A stretch of 64,000 nucleotides of DNA from Amycolatopsis vastitatis (GCF_002234595.1 NZ_NMUL01000039.1:124001-188000), one strand, 5' to 3'. Shown: positions 49,581-59,074, counted from the stretch's first letter. Numbers and translations are program-made. Notes: generated by a model from the sequence alone, not told the origin.

Positions 49581-50791
49581 CCACCACCGAAGAAACGCCT
49601 CGCCTCCCCTTCGCCCGCGCGAACGCGCTGGCGATCGCTCCGGACTACGAAGTTCTCCGGCGGCAGGCGGCGGTGAGCCGCGTGCTGACACCCGCCGGCG
49701 ACCCGGCGTGGCTCATCACGTCGTACGAGGAAGCCAAGGAAGTCTTCCGCGACCGCCGCTTCGGGCGCTCGCACCCGAAGCCGGAAGAGGCGTCGCGGAT
49801 TTCCTACGCCGCCGTGCAGGACGGCCCGAGCGGCGACTTCGAAACCGAAGAGCGGGAACACAAGCGGATGCGCCGGATGCTGGCGCCGGCGTTCTCCGCG
49901 CCGCGCATGCGCGCCCTCGGCGACCGCATCGCCGAGCTGACCGACCGCTGCCTCGACGACCTGCAGGCCGCCCGCGACGCACACCCCGGCGAGCCCGTCG
50001 ACCTGACCGACTTCCTCGCGTTCCCCTTGCCGGTGCTGGTGATCTGCGAACTGCTGGGCGTGCCGTACGCCGACCGCGGGCACTTCCGCGGGCTGTCCGA
50101 GCGGATCGCGAAAATGGACGGAGGCGAGGACGCCCAGGCGGCGATGACCGAGTTCAAGGCCTACATGACGAAGCTCGCCGACACCAAGCGCGCCGACCCG
50201 CAGCCGGACGTCATCTCGGACATGGTCGCGGTTCAGGCCGACGACCCGGCCTTCACCGACGACGACCTCGCCCGGATGGCGACCGGCCTGCTGTTCGCCG
50301 GCCACGAAACGACGTCCACGCGCATCGCGATGGGCACGTTGTTCCTGCTCAGCGACCCCGCCCGCCGCGATCGTTTCGCCGCCGACCCCGAGGGGCAGGT
50401 GAACCAGACCGTCGAGGAGATCCTGCGGCTGACGGCCACCAGCGGCACCGGCCTGCTGCGGTACGCCCACGAGGACGTCGAGATCGCCGGGACGCGGATC
50501 ATGCGCGGCGACGCGGTGCTCATCTCCAGCGACGCGGCCAACCGCGACGCCTCGGTGTTCGCCGACCCCGACGAGTTCGTCCCGGACCGGACGCCGAACG
50601 TGCACCTCGCCTTCGGCACCGGCGCCCACGTCTGCATCGGCGCCAACCTCGCCCGCACCGAGCTGCGGACGGTGTTCCCGAAGCTGTTCCGCCGCTTTCC
50701 CGGTCTGCGGCTGGCGGTCGGGATCGACGAGATCCCGGTCCGCAAGAACCGCGTCGCCGGCGGTGTCGAGCGCGTCCCCGTGGAGTGGTGA
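49577..50791 (+). CDS. Cytochrome P450 (second pair)
   Basis: This 404-residue P450 has LLFAGHETTSTRIAMGTLFL (I-helix) and HLAFGTGAHVCIGANLARTE (heme loop with Cys). It is translationally coupled to PadR and followed by a ferredoxin after three bases. It is about as similar to the first P450 as two family members generally are. The substrate is unknown. Confidence 0.92.
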   Translation: MTTTEETPRLPFARANALAIAPDYEVLRRQAAVSRVLTPAGDPAWLITSYEEAKEVFRDRRFGRSHPKPEEASRISYAAVQDGPSGDFETEEREHKRMRRMLAPAFSAPRMRALGDRIAELTDRCLDDLQAARDAHPGEPVDLTDFLAFPLPVLVICELLGVPYADRGHFRGLSERIAKMDGGEDAQAAMTEFKAYMTKLADTKRADPQPDVISDMVAVQADDPAFTDDDLARMATGLLFAGHETTSTRIAMGTLFLLSDPARRDRFAADPEGQVNQTVEEILRLTATSGTGLLRYAHEDVEIAGTRIMRGDAVLISSDAANRDASVFADPDEFVPDRTPNVHLAFGTGAHVCIGANLARTELRTVFPKLFRRFPGLRLAVGIDEIPVRKNRVAGGVERVPVEW

Positions 50792-50794
50792 GCC

Positions 50795-50989
50795 GTGGAG
50801 ATCACCGTCGACACGAGCAGCTGTGTCTCTTCCGGACAGTGCGTCCTGCTGGCGCCGCACACGTTCGACCAGGACGAGGAGGACGGCACGGTCGTCCTCC
50901 TCAGGGACGGGCCCGCCGCCGGTGAGCAGGACGCCGTCCGGCAGGCGGAGCTGAGCTGCCCCGCCGCCGCGATCCGCGTCACCGGCTGA
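50795..50989 (+). CDS. 3Fe-4S ferredoxin of the second P450 pair
   Basis: This 64-residue ferredoxin has CVSSGQC and later LSCPAAAI, the three-Cys 3Fe-4S pattern. It starts at GTG 50795, three bases after the P450 stop, so both are made together. It should transfer electrons from a ferredoxin reductase to the P450. Confidence 0.9.
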   Translation: MEITVDTSSCVSSGQCVLLAPHTFDQDEEDGTVVLLRDGPAAGEQDAVRQAELSCPAAAIRVTG

Positions 50990-51030
50990 GCCGCCGCGCT
51001 CCGGACCGGCCCGGCGGTTAACCTTCACCG

Positions 51031-51594
51031 GTGACCGAACAGCCGGGCCGGAAGCGTGACGCGGCCGCGACGCGCCAGGCACTGCTGGACGCCGGCGCGA
51101 AGCTGTTCGCCGAGCGCGGGTTCGACCGGACGACCGTGCGCGACATCGCCGACCTGGCCGGGGTCAACCAGTCGCTGCTGTTCCGCTACTTCGGCAGCAA
51201 GGAAGCGCTGTTCGAAGAGGTCATCGCCCGCAGCGGGCGCGAGCACCTCGAAACCCACCCGCCGGAACGGCTGCTCAGCGCTTCCCTGCGCAGCCTGCTC
51301 GAGCCGGGGAGCGACCGGAACCGGACGCTCGAGACGTACCTGCGCTCGTCGGGCAGCGGCGACGTCGGGGCCGTGCTCCGCGAGGAGATCGGTGAGGAGT
51401 ACGCGCGGATCCTGGCCACGCTGACCGACGCCCCGGACGCCGAGCTGCGCGCCGACCTCGCGCTGGCCTGGCTGATGGGCATCGGGGTGGTCCGCGAGAT
51501 CACCGGCAAGCAGCCGCTGGCCGGCGCCGACCCCGACGCCATCGTCCGGCTCGTCCTCACCGCCGTCCGGACGCTACTGGAGCGGGCCGAATGA
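51031..51594 (+). CDS. TetR-family transcriptional regulator
   Basis: This 187-residue TetR protein has LAGVNQSLLFRYFGSKEALF (HTH, about residues 42-61) and a helical ligand domain. It follows the second P450/ferredoxin pair and may bind the palindrome at 48918-48937 in front of the first pair. It begins at GTG 51031 and ends next to the convergent Fe-S oxidoreductase gene. Confidence 0.9.
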   Translation: MTEQPGRKRDAAATRQALLDAGAKLFAERGFDRTTVRDIADLAGVNQSLLFRYFGSKEALFEEVIARSGREHLETHPPERLLSASLRSLLEPGSDRNRTLETYLRSSGSGDVGAVLREEIGEEYARILATLTDAPDAELRADLALAWLMGIGVVREITGKQPLAGADPDAIVRLVLTAVRTLLERAE

Positions 51595-54333
51595 TCACGG
51601 CAGCGCGCGGCGCAGCAGTTCCGCCAGGTGCACCGGCTCGCGGCCCGATTCCTGGGCGATCTGCGTCCGGCAGCTGAAGCCGTCCGACACCACGACCGTC
51701 TCCGGGGAAGCCGCGCGGATGGCGGGGAGCATCCGGTCCTCGGCCACCGCCTTCGAGACGTCGTAGTGACCGCGCTCGAAGCCGAAGTTGCCGGCCAGGC
51801 CGCAACAGCCCGAGTCCAGCGTCGTGTTCCGCACACCCGCGGCCGCCAGCGCGGACTCGTCGGCGCCGAAGCCCAGGACGGCGTGCTGGTGGCAGTGCAC
51901 CTGCGTGATCGCGTCGACGTCGAGGTTCGCGAACGGGATCGGCGCCCGGGACAGCAGTTCCGCGAACGTGAACGTCCGCGACGCCAGCAGTTCGGCACGC
52001 GCGTCCCCCGGCATCAGCGCGGGCAGGTCGCCGCGGAACAACGCCGTGCAGCTCGGTTCCAGGCCCGCCACCTCGTACCCGTCGGCCAGGTACGGGGCCA
52101 GCACGTCCAGGGTCCGGTCCAGGACCCGGCGCGCGACGCCGAGCTGGCCCGTCGACACCCACGTGAGTCCACAGCAGACTCCGCGGTCCGGCAGGACGAC
52201 GTCGTAGCCGGCCGCGGTCAGCACCTCGTGCGCGGCCGCCAGCACCGACGGCGTCAGGTGGTTGTTGAACGAATCCGGCCACAGCACCACGCGGCGCTCG
52301 CCCGACGCCCGGCGTCGCAGGTCCGCCCGCGTCCGGGTGAACGGCGCGGGCGCGAACTCCGGCAGCGCGCGTTCCGCGGCGATCCCGCCGAGCCGCTTGA
52401 GCAGGCCGGACGCCCATCGGGACCGCCCGGCGGCGTTGGCCAGGCGGGGCATCCGCGCGCTGAGCCGCAGCCACAGCGGCAGCCAGCCCATCGAGTAGTG
52501 CGACGCCGGGCGGAGCCGCCGCCGGTAGTGCTGGTGCAGGAACTCCGCCTTGTAGGTCGCCATGTCGACATCGACCGGGCAGTCGGACAGGCACCCCTTG
52601 CAGGACAAGCACAGGTCCAGGGCCTCGTGGACCTCCGCCGAGCGCCAGCCGTCCTTGATGACCTCGCCGTTGATCATCTCGGCGAGCAGGTGCGCGCGTC
52701 CCCGCGTCGAGTGCTTCTCTTCGCGCGTGGCCCGGTAGCTCGGGCACATCACGCCGCCGCCGCTGGTGTTGCGGCACTTCCCCACGCCGACGCAGCGCCG
52801 CATCGCCTGCCCGAAACTCCCCCGGTCCTCCGGGTACCCCAGCGCGGTGACGTCCTCGATGGACAGCGGGGCCGGGCGCACGCGCAGGTTCGCGTCGACC
52901 GGCCGCGGCGCCACCAGGATGCCGGGGTTCATCCGCCCGGCCGGGTCGAAGATCGCCTTGAACCGCGCGAAGACGTCCAGCATCTCGGGGCTGTACATGC
53001 GGGACAGCAGCTCGGACCGCGCCTGGCCGTCACCGTGTTCGCCGGAGAGGGATCCGCCGTGTGCGGCGACGAGGTCCGCGGCCTCCTCCAGGAACCGGCG
53101 GAACGCGGCGATGCCCGGGGAGGACAGCAGGTCGAAGTCCAGCCGCAGGTGCAGGCAGCCCTCGCCGTAGTGGCCGTAGACCACGCTGCGCCGCCCGTGC
53201 GACCGCATGAGTTCCTTGAACTCGCGCAGGTACGCGCCGAGCCGCTCCGGCGGGACGGCGGCGTCCTCCCAGCCGGGCCACGCCTCCGAGCCGTCGGCGA
53301 GCCGCGTCGCGAGCCCGGCGCCTTCCTCGCGGATGCGCCACAACCGGCGTTGCGCGGCCGGGTCGTCGAGGATCGTGAAGCCGGTGAGGTCGAGCGACGC
53401 GGCCAGCGCGCGGGCCCGCTCGGCCGGGTCTTCCCCGGCCAGTTCGACGAACAGCCAGGCCCCGCCCGGCGGCAGGTCGCCGTCCCGGCCGGGGAGCATC
53501 GCGACGAGCTCGGCGTCCACACCCTCGACGGTCAGCGGGGACCACGGCAGGATCGACGGCACCGCGTCGGCGGCGGCGATGTCGGACGGGAACCCCAGCA
53601 CCGCCAGCACCCGGCGCTTCGGCAGCTCGGCCAGCGCGACCGTGGCCTCCAGGACGGTCACGCACGTGCCCTCGCTGCCGACGAGGGCCTTGGCGACGTC
53701 GAAACCGTTCTCCGGCAACAGGTGTTCGAGCCCGTAGCCGGACACCCGGCGGGGCCACGTCGAGAGTTCCTTGCGCAGCACCGCCAGGTTGTCCCGCACC
53801 AGCGCGCGCAGCTCGTCGAAGATCCTGCCTTCGGCCGGTTCGTCCCGCCCCACCCGCAGCCGTGTGCCGTCGTAGAGCAGGACGTCGAGCGAGCGGACGA
53901 CGTCGACCGTGCGGCCCCACGCGACCGAGTGCGAGCCGCAGGCGTTGTTGCCGATCATGCCGCCGAGCGTGCAGCGGCTGTGCGTCGACGGGTCCGGGCC
54001 GAACCGCAGCCCGTGCGGGGCCGCGACCGCCTGCAGGTCGTCCAGCACCGTGCCTGGCCGCACCCGCGCGAGCCGTTTCCCGGGGTCCAGCGAGAGGACG
54101 CCGCCGAGGTGCCTCGACGTGTCGATCACCAGCCCCGGGCCGCACGCGTTCCCGGCGACGCTCGTGCCGCCGCCCCGCGCGATCACCGGCAGGTCGCGCG
54201 CGCGGGCCTCGGCGACCGCGGCGACGACGTCGTCGACGGTCCGCGGCAGCACCACGCCGCGGGGCACGTGGCGGTAGTTGGACGCGTCGGTGGTGTACAG
54301 CGCGAGCGTGGCGGCGTCGGTGAGGATCTCCAC
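51595..54333 (-). CDS. FAD-binding and Fe-S oxidoreductase (GlcD/YdiJ type)
   Basis: This 912-residue fused protein has an N-terminal FAD-binding (PCMH) domain (RGVVLPRTVDDVVAAVAEAR; ARGGGTSVAGNACGPGLVID), an FAD oxidase C-terminal domain, and a C-terminal GlpC-like Fe-S part with CLSCKGCLSDCP and two CCG-type motifs (GVCCGLTWVSTG; DSGCCGLAGNFG). It resembles D-lactate/2-hydroxy-acid dehydrogenases such as YdiJ. GTG 54333 follows GGGGG. It is divergent from the PHP gene by 37 bases. Quinone-linked hydroxy-acid oxidation is likely. Confidence 0.9.
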   Translation of the reverse strand: MEILTDAATLALYTTDASNYRHVPRGVVLPRTVDDVVAAVAEARARDLPVIARGGGTSVAGNACGPGLVIDTSRHLGGVLSLDPGKRLARVRPGTVLDDLQAVAAPHGLRFGPDPSTHSRCTLGGMIGNNACGSHSVAWGRTVDVVRSLDVLLYDGTRLRVGRDEPAEGRIFDELRALVRDNLAVLRKELSTWPRRVSGYGLEHLLPENGFDVAKALVGSEGTCVTVLEATVALAELPKRRVLAVLGFPSDIAAADAVPSILPWSPLTVEGVDAELVAMLPGRDGDLPPGGAWLFVELAGEDPAERARALAASLDLTGFTILDDPAAQRRLWRIREEGAGLATRLADGSEAWPGWEDAAVPPERLGAYLREFKELMRSHGRRSVVYGHYGEGCLHLRLDFDLLSSPGIAAFRRFLEEAADLVAAHGGSLSGEHGDGQARSELLSRMYSPEMLDVFARFKAIFDPAGRMNPGILVAPRPVDANLRVRPAPLSIEDVTALGYPEDRGSFGQAMRRCVGVGKCRNTSGGGVMCPSYRATREEKHSTRGRAHLLAEMINGEVIKDGWRSAEVHEALDLCLSCKGCLSDCPVDVDMATYKAEFLHQHYRRRLRPASHYSMGWLPLWLRLSARMPRLANAAGRSRWASGLLKRLGGIAAERALPEFAPAPFTRTRADLRRRASGERRVVLWPDSFNNHLTPSVLAAAHEVLTAAGYDVVLPDRGVCCGLTWVSTGQLGVARRVLDRTLDVLAPYLADGYEVAGLEPSCTALFRGDLPALMPGDARAELLASRTFTFAELLSRAPIPFANLDVDAITQVHCHQHAVLGFGADESALAAAGVRNTTLDSGCCGLAGNFGFERGHYDVSKAVAEDRMLPAIRAASPETVVVSDGFSCRTQIAQESGREPVHLAELLRRALP

Positions 54334-54370
54334 GCCCCCATTCAAGACGATCGGTGGGACGATCCGCTGC

Positions 54371-55186
54371 GTGACGATCGACCTGCACACGCACAGCACC
54401 GCCTCCGACGGGACGACACCGCCCGCGGAGCTCCCCCGGCTGGCCGCCCTCGCCGGGCTGACGGTGATCGCCTTGACCGACCACGACACGCTCGCCGGCC
54501 TGGCCACGGCGGCCCAGGCGGCGGACGGCGTCGAGATCGTGCCCGGCGTCGAGATCTCGTGCCGGCTCGACGACGCCGAGGTGCACCTGCTCGGCTACTT
54601 CGTCGATCCCGGGCACGCGCCGCTGGCCGCCGAGCTGGAGCTGATCCGCACCGACCGGACCCGCCGCGCGGTCCGGATGGTGGAACGCTGCCGCGAGCTG
54701 GGCGCGCCGATCACGCTCCCGCAGGTCGAGGCGATCGCGGGCGGCGCACCACTCGGCCGCCCGCACGTCGCCGCGGCGCTGGTGGCGGCGGGCGTGGTCG
54801 AGAACGCGTTCACCCCGGACTGGATCGCCGACGGCGGCCGCGCAGACGTGCCGAAACACGTCCTGGCCACGACGGAGGCGATCGCACTGGTCCGCGCGGC
54901 GGGCGGCGCGGCGGTGCTCGCCCACCCGCGGTCGGTGAAGCGCCGGGCCGAGGTCACGGACGCCCAGCTGGCGAGGCTCGCCGAAGCCGGGCTCGCCGCG
55001 ATCGAGGCGGACCACCCGGAGCAGCCACCGGAGGTCCGGCGGCGGTTGCGCGAGGTGGCCGCGGAGCTGGGACTGCCGGTCACCGGGTCGAGCGACTTCC
55101 ACGGCGACCGCAAGCCGGTCCGCCTCGGCGAGTTCACGACGTCTCCCGAGGTACTGGCGGCTCTCCGCGACCACACGCGCCGCTGA
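54371..55186 (+). CDS. PHP-domain phosphoesterase
   Basis: This 271-residue PHP protein has IDLHTHSTASDGTTPP (metal-binding HxH), ALTDHDTLAGL, EIVPGVEISC, AVLAHPRSVKR and VTGSSDFHGDRK. These match trinuclear-metal phosphoesterases of the YciV/RNase AM-like type that act on nucleotides or short RNA. Starts at GTG 54371. It ends 40 bases before a prominent inverted/direct repeat. Confidence 0.88.
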   Translation: MTIDLHTHSTASDGTTPPAELPRLAALAGLTVIALTDHDTLAGLATAAQAADGVEIVPGVEISCRLDDAEVHLLGYFVDPGHAPLAAELELIRTDRTRRAVRMVERCRELGAPITLPQVEAIAGGAPLGRPHVAAALVAAGVVENAFTPDWIADGGRADVPKHVLATTEAIALVRAAGGAAVLAHPRSVKRRAEVTDAQLARLAEAGLAAIEADHPEQPPEVRRRLREVAAELGLPVTGSSDFHGDRKPVRLGEFTTSPEVLAALRDHTRR

Positions 55187-55226
55187 GGGCCACTGACCGC
55201 CACACGGCCCGGCCGCGCAGTCCCCG

Positions 55227-55315
55227 AAGCGCCCCAATGTGGCGTTGGTTGCGTCCAACGCACCGAACGCCACATTGGGTGCGCTGGACGCACCGAACGC
55301 CACATTGGGGCGCTT
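55227..55315. repeat. Composite inverted and direct repeat at a convergent junction
   Basis: A 20-base arm at 55227-55246 recurs as its exact complement at 55296-55315. Inside, a 22-base unit at 55258-55279 is repeated at 55288-55309 with a 30-base period; its core is CGAACGCCACATTGGG. It lies between the converging PHP and dehydrogenase genes and may end transcription in both directions, and it has the look of a dispersed genomic repeat. Confidence 0.75.
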
Positions 55316-55332
55316 GAGACGGGGCCCGAGCG

Positions 55333-56355
55333 TTACGCCGCTGCGGCCGTGAGCCTTCGCTCCGCCAGCGCCGCCGCCTCCGCCAGCGGTGTGGTCCCGT
55401 TGGCCTTCGCGGCCGCGAGGAGGTCCGCCACGGTCCGCTCGATCGTCTCCACCCGGGCGAGCGCCGCGTCGTGGCCCAGGCCGTCCGCCTCCCGCGAGAG
55501 CGTGTAGAGGATCCCGCCCGCGCTCGCCACATAGTCCGGGATCCACAGCACGCCCCGGGCGGCGAGGTCGGCCGCGACGGCGTCGCCGGTGAGCTGGTTG
55601 TTGGCCGGGCCGACGACGACCGGCGTGTCGAGCCTGGCCACCGTCTCGGGGCTGAGGACCCCGCCGACCGCCGCCGGGACGACCACGTCGGCCGTGAGCG
55701 TGAGCGCTTTCTCCGGATCCACCCAGGTCAGCCCGCTGCTCTCCGCCTCGGCTCGCTTCGCGGCGTCGACGTCGGAAACGACGACTTCGGCCCCGGCGGC
55801 TCGCAAGCGAGCGGCCAGGTGGGTGCCGACCGAGCCGTAGCCGCTGATCACCACCCGGCGCCCCGTCATGTCCGCGGTGCCGAACACGGCGCGGAGCGCG
55901 GCGAGCACGCCGACGGCCGTCGGGCCGCTGGACGAGCCGGTGCCGCCCGCGGACTCGGGCGTGCAGAACGCGAACGCCGAGACCTCGCGGAGCACCAGCA
56001 TGTCGTCCGGTCCGGTGCCGACGTCCGGGCCGGCGAGGTAGGTCCCGCCGAACTCGGCGATCAGGTCGGCGTGGTCGAGGAGGACGTCCCGGCGGTCCGA
56101 CGGCGTCAGCACCCGTCCCGGCTCCGGCGCGATGACGCTCTTGCCGCCGCCGTACGCGAGTCCCGCGACGGCGCACTTCGCCGTCATCGCGGCGGACAGG
56201 CGGAGGACGTCGGCCACGGCCTCGCCGAGATCGGCGTACGGCTTGAAGCGGCAGCCGCCGACGGCGGGGCCGAGAGCGGTCGAATGGATCGCGACCATCG
56301 TGGTGACGCCGGATCGACGGCCACGACGGGCCACAAGCTGCTCATGTGCGGTCAT
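55333..56355 (-). CDS. Glu/Leu/Phe/Val dehydrogenase (leucine/valine dehydrogenase type)
   Basis: This 340-residue NAD-dependent amino-acid dehydrogenase has GPAVGGCRFKPYADLGEAVA, the catalytic Lys region GGGKSVIAPEPG, and the Rossmann motif ISGYGSVGTHLAARL (about residues 170-184), with PDYVASAGGI late. Its size and sequence fit leucine/valine dehydrogenases that oxidatively deaminate branched-chain amino acids. It diverges from an Lrp-family gene, its probable regulator. Confidence 0.9.
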   Translation of the reverse strand: MTAHEQLVARRGRRSGVTTMVAIHSTALGPAVGGCRFKPYADLGEAVADVLRLSAAMTAKCAVAGLAYGGGKSVIAPEPGRVLTPSDRRDVLLDHADLIAEFGGTYLAGPDVGTGPDDMLVLREVSAFAFCTPESAGGTGSSSGPTAVGVLAALRAVFGTADMTGRRVVISGYGSVGTHLAARLRAAGAEVVVSDVDAAKRAEAESSGLTWVDPEKALTLTADVVVPAAVGGVLSPETVARLDTPVVVGPANNQLTGDAVAADLAARGVLWIPDYVASAGGILYTLSREADGLGHDAALARVETIERTVADLLAAAKANGTTPLAEAAALAERRLTAAAA

Positions 56356-56432
56356 GACAGTCGAAGTTAGAGTGAACGTCGACGAAGTCGGCGAGCTGCC
56401 GAACGAAATTCGGTTCCGATACGGAGGTCACG

Positions 56433-56915
56433 GTGCTGGACGAACTTGATTCGGCGATCGTGCGCCTGCTGCAGGAGGACGCGCGGCAGACCAACCGGGA
56501 CATCGCCCGCAAGGTCGGCATCGCGCCGTCGACGTGTCTCGAACGCATCCGGCTGCTCCGCGAACGCGGCGTCATCCGCGGCTACCACGCCGACATCGAC
56601 CTCGCGAGCCTCAACCGCGGCGTCCGGGCGCTCGTCACGGCGCAGGTGCGGCCGCTGAGCCGGGCGGTGATCGATTCCTTCCAGCGCTCGATCGCCGAAC
56701 TGCCGGAAGTGCTTTCGGTGTACGTCACGGCGGGAAACGACGATTTCCTGATCGAAGTGACCACGCCCGACATCGACGCGTTGCACGCTTTCCTCACCGA
56801 CCGGCTGGCATTGCGCCGCGAGATCGTCGGCTTCCGGACGTCGATCGTTTTCCGCCACCTGCGCAAGACGACGCTTGAACCGCTTTTCCCGGGGGTATCC
56901 GAGGGTTGCCCCTGA
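56433..56915 (+). CDS. Lrp/AsnC-family regulator
   Basis: This 160-residue single-unit Lrp protein has LDELDSAIVRLLQEDARQTN, ARKVGIAPSTCLERIRLLRE (HTH) and an RAM domain (VLSVYVTAGNDDFLIEVTTP). It faces the branched-chain amino-acid dehydrogenase across 77 bases, a layout typical of Lrp regulators next to the amino-acid catabolic gene they control. It starts at GTG 56433 after ACGGAGG. Confidence 0.92.
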   Translation: MLDELDSAIVRLLQEDARQTNRDIARKVGIAPSTCLERIRLLRERGVIRGYHADIDLASLNRGVRALVTAQVRPLSRAVIDSFQRSIAELPEVLSVYVTAGNDDFLIEVTTPDIDALHAFLTDRLALRREIVGFRTSIVFRHLRKTTLEPLFPGVSEGCP

Positions 56916-57031
56916 GCTGCGCGACACGCCACCCCTACGTGTAGTCCCTCAATACCCGGGTTCGCACGCTAGGAGGCGGAAACTGTCGGTGGTGAGGCGT
57001 CTAATGAGTTCGACGGGAAGGAGGCGCCGCC

Positions 57032-57289
57032 ATGATCACCGAACTGAACCATCGTGAGCGGGCCACGTTGAGAGCCGTGGCCGGGGGCCAGGCCGAGATC
57101 AGCTGCAGCTGCGAGCCCGACCTGTTCATCGACGGCCTGAGCTGCTGCGACCAGACGACCGCGCACCGGCTCGCGCGGCTCGGCCTGATCGCCGCTGCCC
57201 GCCCCGGCAAGTGCGGCGAGCGCGTGCCCGCCCTGCTCACCGAGGCCGGCTCGCAGGCACTGGGCGAGGTTCTCCCGGTCGCCGCGTAA
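57032..57289 (+). CDS. Small conserved actinobacterial protein, 85 residues
   Basis: The product (TELNHRERATLRAVAGGQAE, CSCEPDLFIDGLSCCDQTTA) looks winged-helix-like, with a Cys-rich part and a C-terminal LLTEAGSQALGEVLP. It resembles small proteins of unknown role in Pseudonocardiaceae. RBS GGAAGGAGG (57015-57023) is strong. No role assigned. Confidence 0.75.
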   Translation: MITELNHRERATLRAVAGGQAEISCSCEPDLFIDGLSCCDQTTAHRLARLGLIAAARPGKCGERVPALLTEAGSQALGEVLPVAA

Positions 57290-57329
57290 TCACGTTGCCA
57301 CACACTGGGGTCACTGTCAGCATCACCCG

Positions 57330-57902
57330 ATGCACGTATTCCTCGAAACCGAGCGGCTGATCCTCCGCCGGTTCACCGAGAACGACGCCGACGCGCTGTT
57401 CGAACTCTACGACGACCCGGCCGTGATGAAGTACCTCAATGGGGGCCTGCCGGCGGATCGCACCGAGATCGTCACCCTCGACCTCCCCGCGTTCCTCGGT
57501 TACTACGAGCGTTTCCCCGGTTACGGGTTCTGGGCGGCGATCGAGAAGCGGACCGGCGATTTCCTGGGGTGGTTCCACTTCCGGCCGCGTCCGGAAGATC
57601 CGGTGGACGAGCCCGAACTGGGGTACCGGCTGCACCGGAAGGCGTGGGGCCAGGGCTACGGCACCGAAGGCTCGGCGGCACTGCTCGCGAAGGGCTTCAC
57701 CGAGCTGGGCGTCCGGCGCGTCACGGCGTTCACCATGACGGTGAACCACCGCTCGCGCCGCGTGATGGAAAAGCTGGGGATGAAGTTCCTCCGCACGTAC
57801 TTCGAAGAGTTCCCCGAGCACGAGCGAGCCCCGGGCAGCGAACACGGCGAAGTCGCGTACGCGATAACTCGCGAAGAGTGGCTGGCCCGCAACCGTTCCT
57901 GA
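57330..57902 (+). CDS. GNAT-family (RimJ/RimL-like) acetyltransferase
   Basis: This 190-residue protein has LETERLILRRFTENDADALF at the start and GYRLHRKAWGQGYGTEGSAA then TMTVNHRSRRVMEKLGMKFL, the acetyl-CoA motif of RimJ/RimL-type transferases. It acetylates an amine, substrate unknown. It converges on the YigZ gene; a short hairpin CCTGAA/TTCAGG (57898-57916) spans both stops. Confidence 0.88.
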   Translation: MHVFLETERLILRRFTENDADALFELYDDPAVMKYLNGGLPADRTEIVTLDLPAFLGYYERFPGYGFWAAIEKRTGDFLGWFHFRPRPEDPVDEPELGYRLHRKAWGQGYGTEGSAALLAKGFTELGVRRVTAFTMTVNHRSRRVMEKLGMKFLRTYFEEFPEHERAPGSEHGEVAYAITREEWLARNRS

Positions 57903-57911
57903 AGGGCCGGT

Positions 57912-58538
57912 TCAGGCGGTGATCCAGTGGTCGCCCAGGGAAGTTGTGGTGGCTTCGCCGTTGGTCTGGTCGGCGAGCCAGCTGGCGAAAGCGTCGGTCT
58001 CGGCCCGCGCGAGGCCGATCTCGAAGTGGGCCTGCTCCTCGAAGCGGGTCGCGTGGAGGAGGTACGGCGACGCGCGCAGGTCGTTCTCCAGCCGGCCCGC
58101 GCGGTCGTAGCTGACCGCCACTTCGACGAGACTGAGACGCCGGTGTTCTAGTACACCAACAACTTCCAGTGCGTCCGAAACGGACTGACCGTACGCGCGG
58201 ATGAGCCCGCCGGCCCCCAACAGCACCCCGCCGAAGTACCGCGTCACCACCGCCACGGTGTCGGTCAGTTCGCGGCGGCGCAGCACTTCCAGCATCGGCG
58301 TGCCCGCGGTGCCCGCCGGCTCGCCGTCGTCGCTGGACCGCTGAGTTCGCCCATCCGGCCCCAAAACGAAGGCGTGACAGTGGTGCCGCGCCTGAGGATC
58401 GGCGCGACGGCGGGCCGCGATGAACTCGCGCGCGGCCTCCTCCGAGGTCACGGGAGCGAGCGCGCACAGGAACCGGGAGCGCTTGATCTCGATCTCGTGG
58501 ACCCCTGAGCGAGCCACGGAGAGATAACGATCAGCCAT
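57912..58538 (-). CDS. YigZ/IMPACT-family protein
   Basis: This 208-residue protein has EIEIKRSRFLCALAPVTSEE, HHCHAFVLGPDGRTQRSSDD and TRYFGGVLLGAGGLIRAYGQ, the IMPACT/YigZ signatures. Members bind to ribosome-related factors or small substrates, with no enzymatic role settled. ATG 58538 matches the family start MADRYLSVARSG. Confidence 0.9.
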   Translation of the reverse strand: MADRYLSVARSGVHEIEIKRSRFLCALAPVTSEEAAREFIAARRRADPQARHHCHAFVLGPDGRTQRSSDDGEPAGTAGTPMLEVLRRRELTDTVAVVTRYFGGVLLGAGGLIRAYGQSVSDALEVVGVLEHRRLSLVEVAVSYDRAGRLENDLRASPYLLHATRFEEQAHFEIGLARAETDAFASWLADQTNGEATTTSLGDHWITA

Positions 58539-59074
58539 CGGACCGGTCCGCCATGTACCCAGCTTCTCACCCCGCGACGACGTCACGACACGCACCCTGG
58601 ACCACTTGGGACACACGTTTCCGCAGGTCACGGCGCTCTCATACCGCCGGCCGGGAGGTCCAGCCCGGCATATGGGACTACCCCCGGTGCCGTCAACGCA
58701 AGCGTGGCATTTCCCACCCGGGCGCAACGACGTATGTCGATAACAGCGAATTCACACTATCGTCATAAGACCCCGGCGAACCCGGGAGTAACACCGCGCG
58801 CTCCGCCCGGCCCCCACCCTTCAGTGGCCGGTCTGTGCGCGCACGCAGGACCCGACATGTTCGGCTGCCCAGTGTCGTGCGGCCTCCCAGATGCTCCGCT
58901 TCCGGTTTCCGGGCCACAGAGCCCGGCCGATCCTTCGCGGCATCTTGCACTTCGACAACAGCAACTGTTCTCGACTGACCATCGCGGTACCGGACCACTT
59001 CGTTAACCGGTTCAGCAAGAACCACTCGATGGAGTGAGTACCGGTCGCGCCAACGCCTTGGGAGGCGGCCAGCC
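58539..59074. other. 536-base region between YigZ and gltB
   Basis: I see no convincing gene here. It contains the promoter for the leftward YigZ gene near its left end and the upstream region of gltB on the right. A relatively AT-rich patch at 58740-58770 (GAATTCACACTATCGTCATA) is the best candidate for a gltB promoter, which would give a leader of about 300 bases. I found no T-box, glutamine riboswitch or CRISPR-like array. Confidence 0.5.

Noticed and set aside
55258..55309. CRISPR-like 30-base periodic repeat
   Set aside because: Only two units, no distinct spacers, and an enclosing palindrome; no cas genes.
58539..59074. Glutamine riboswitch or T-box before gltB
   Set aside because: No matching conserved core or specifier/antiterminator elements could be seen.
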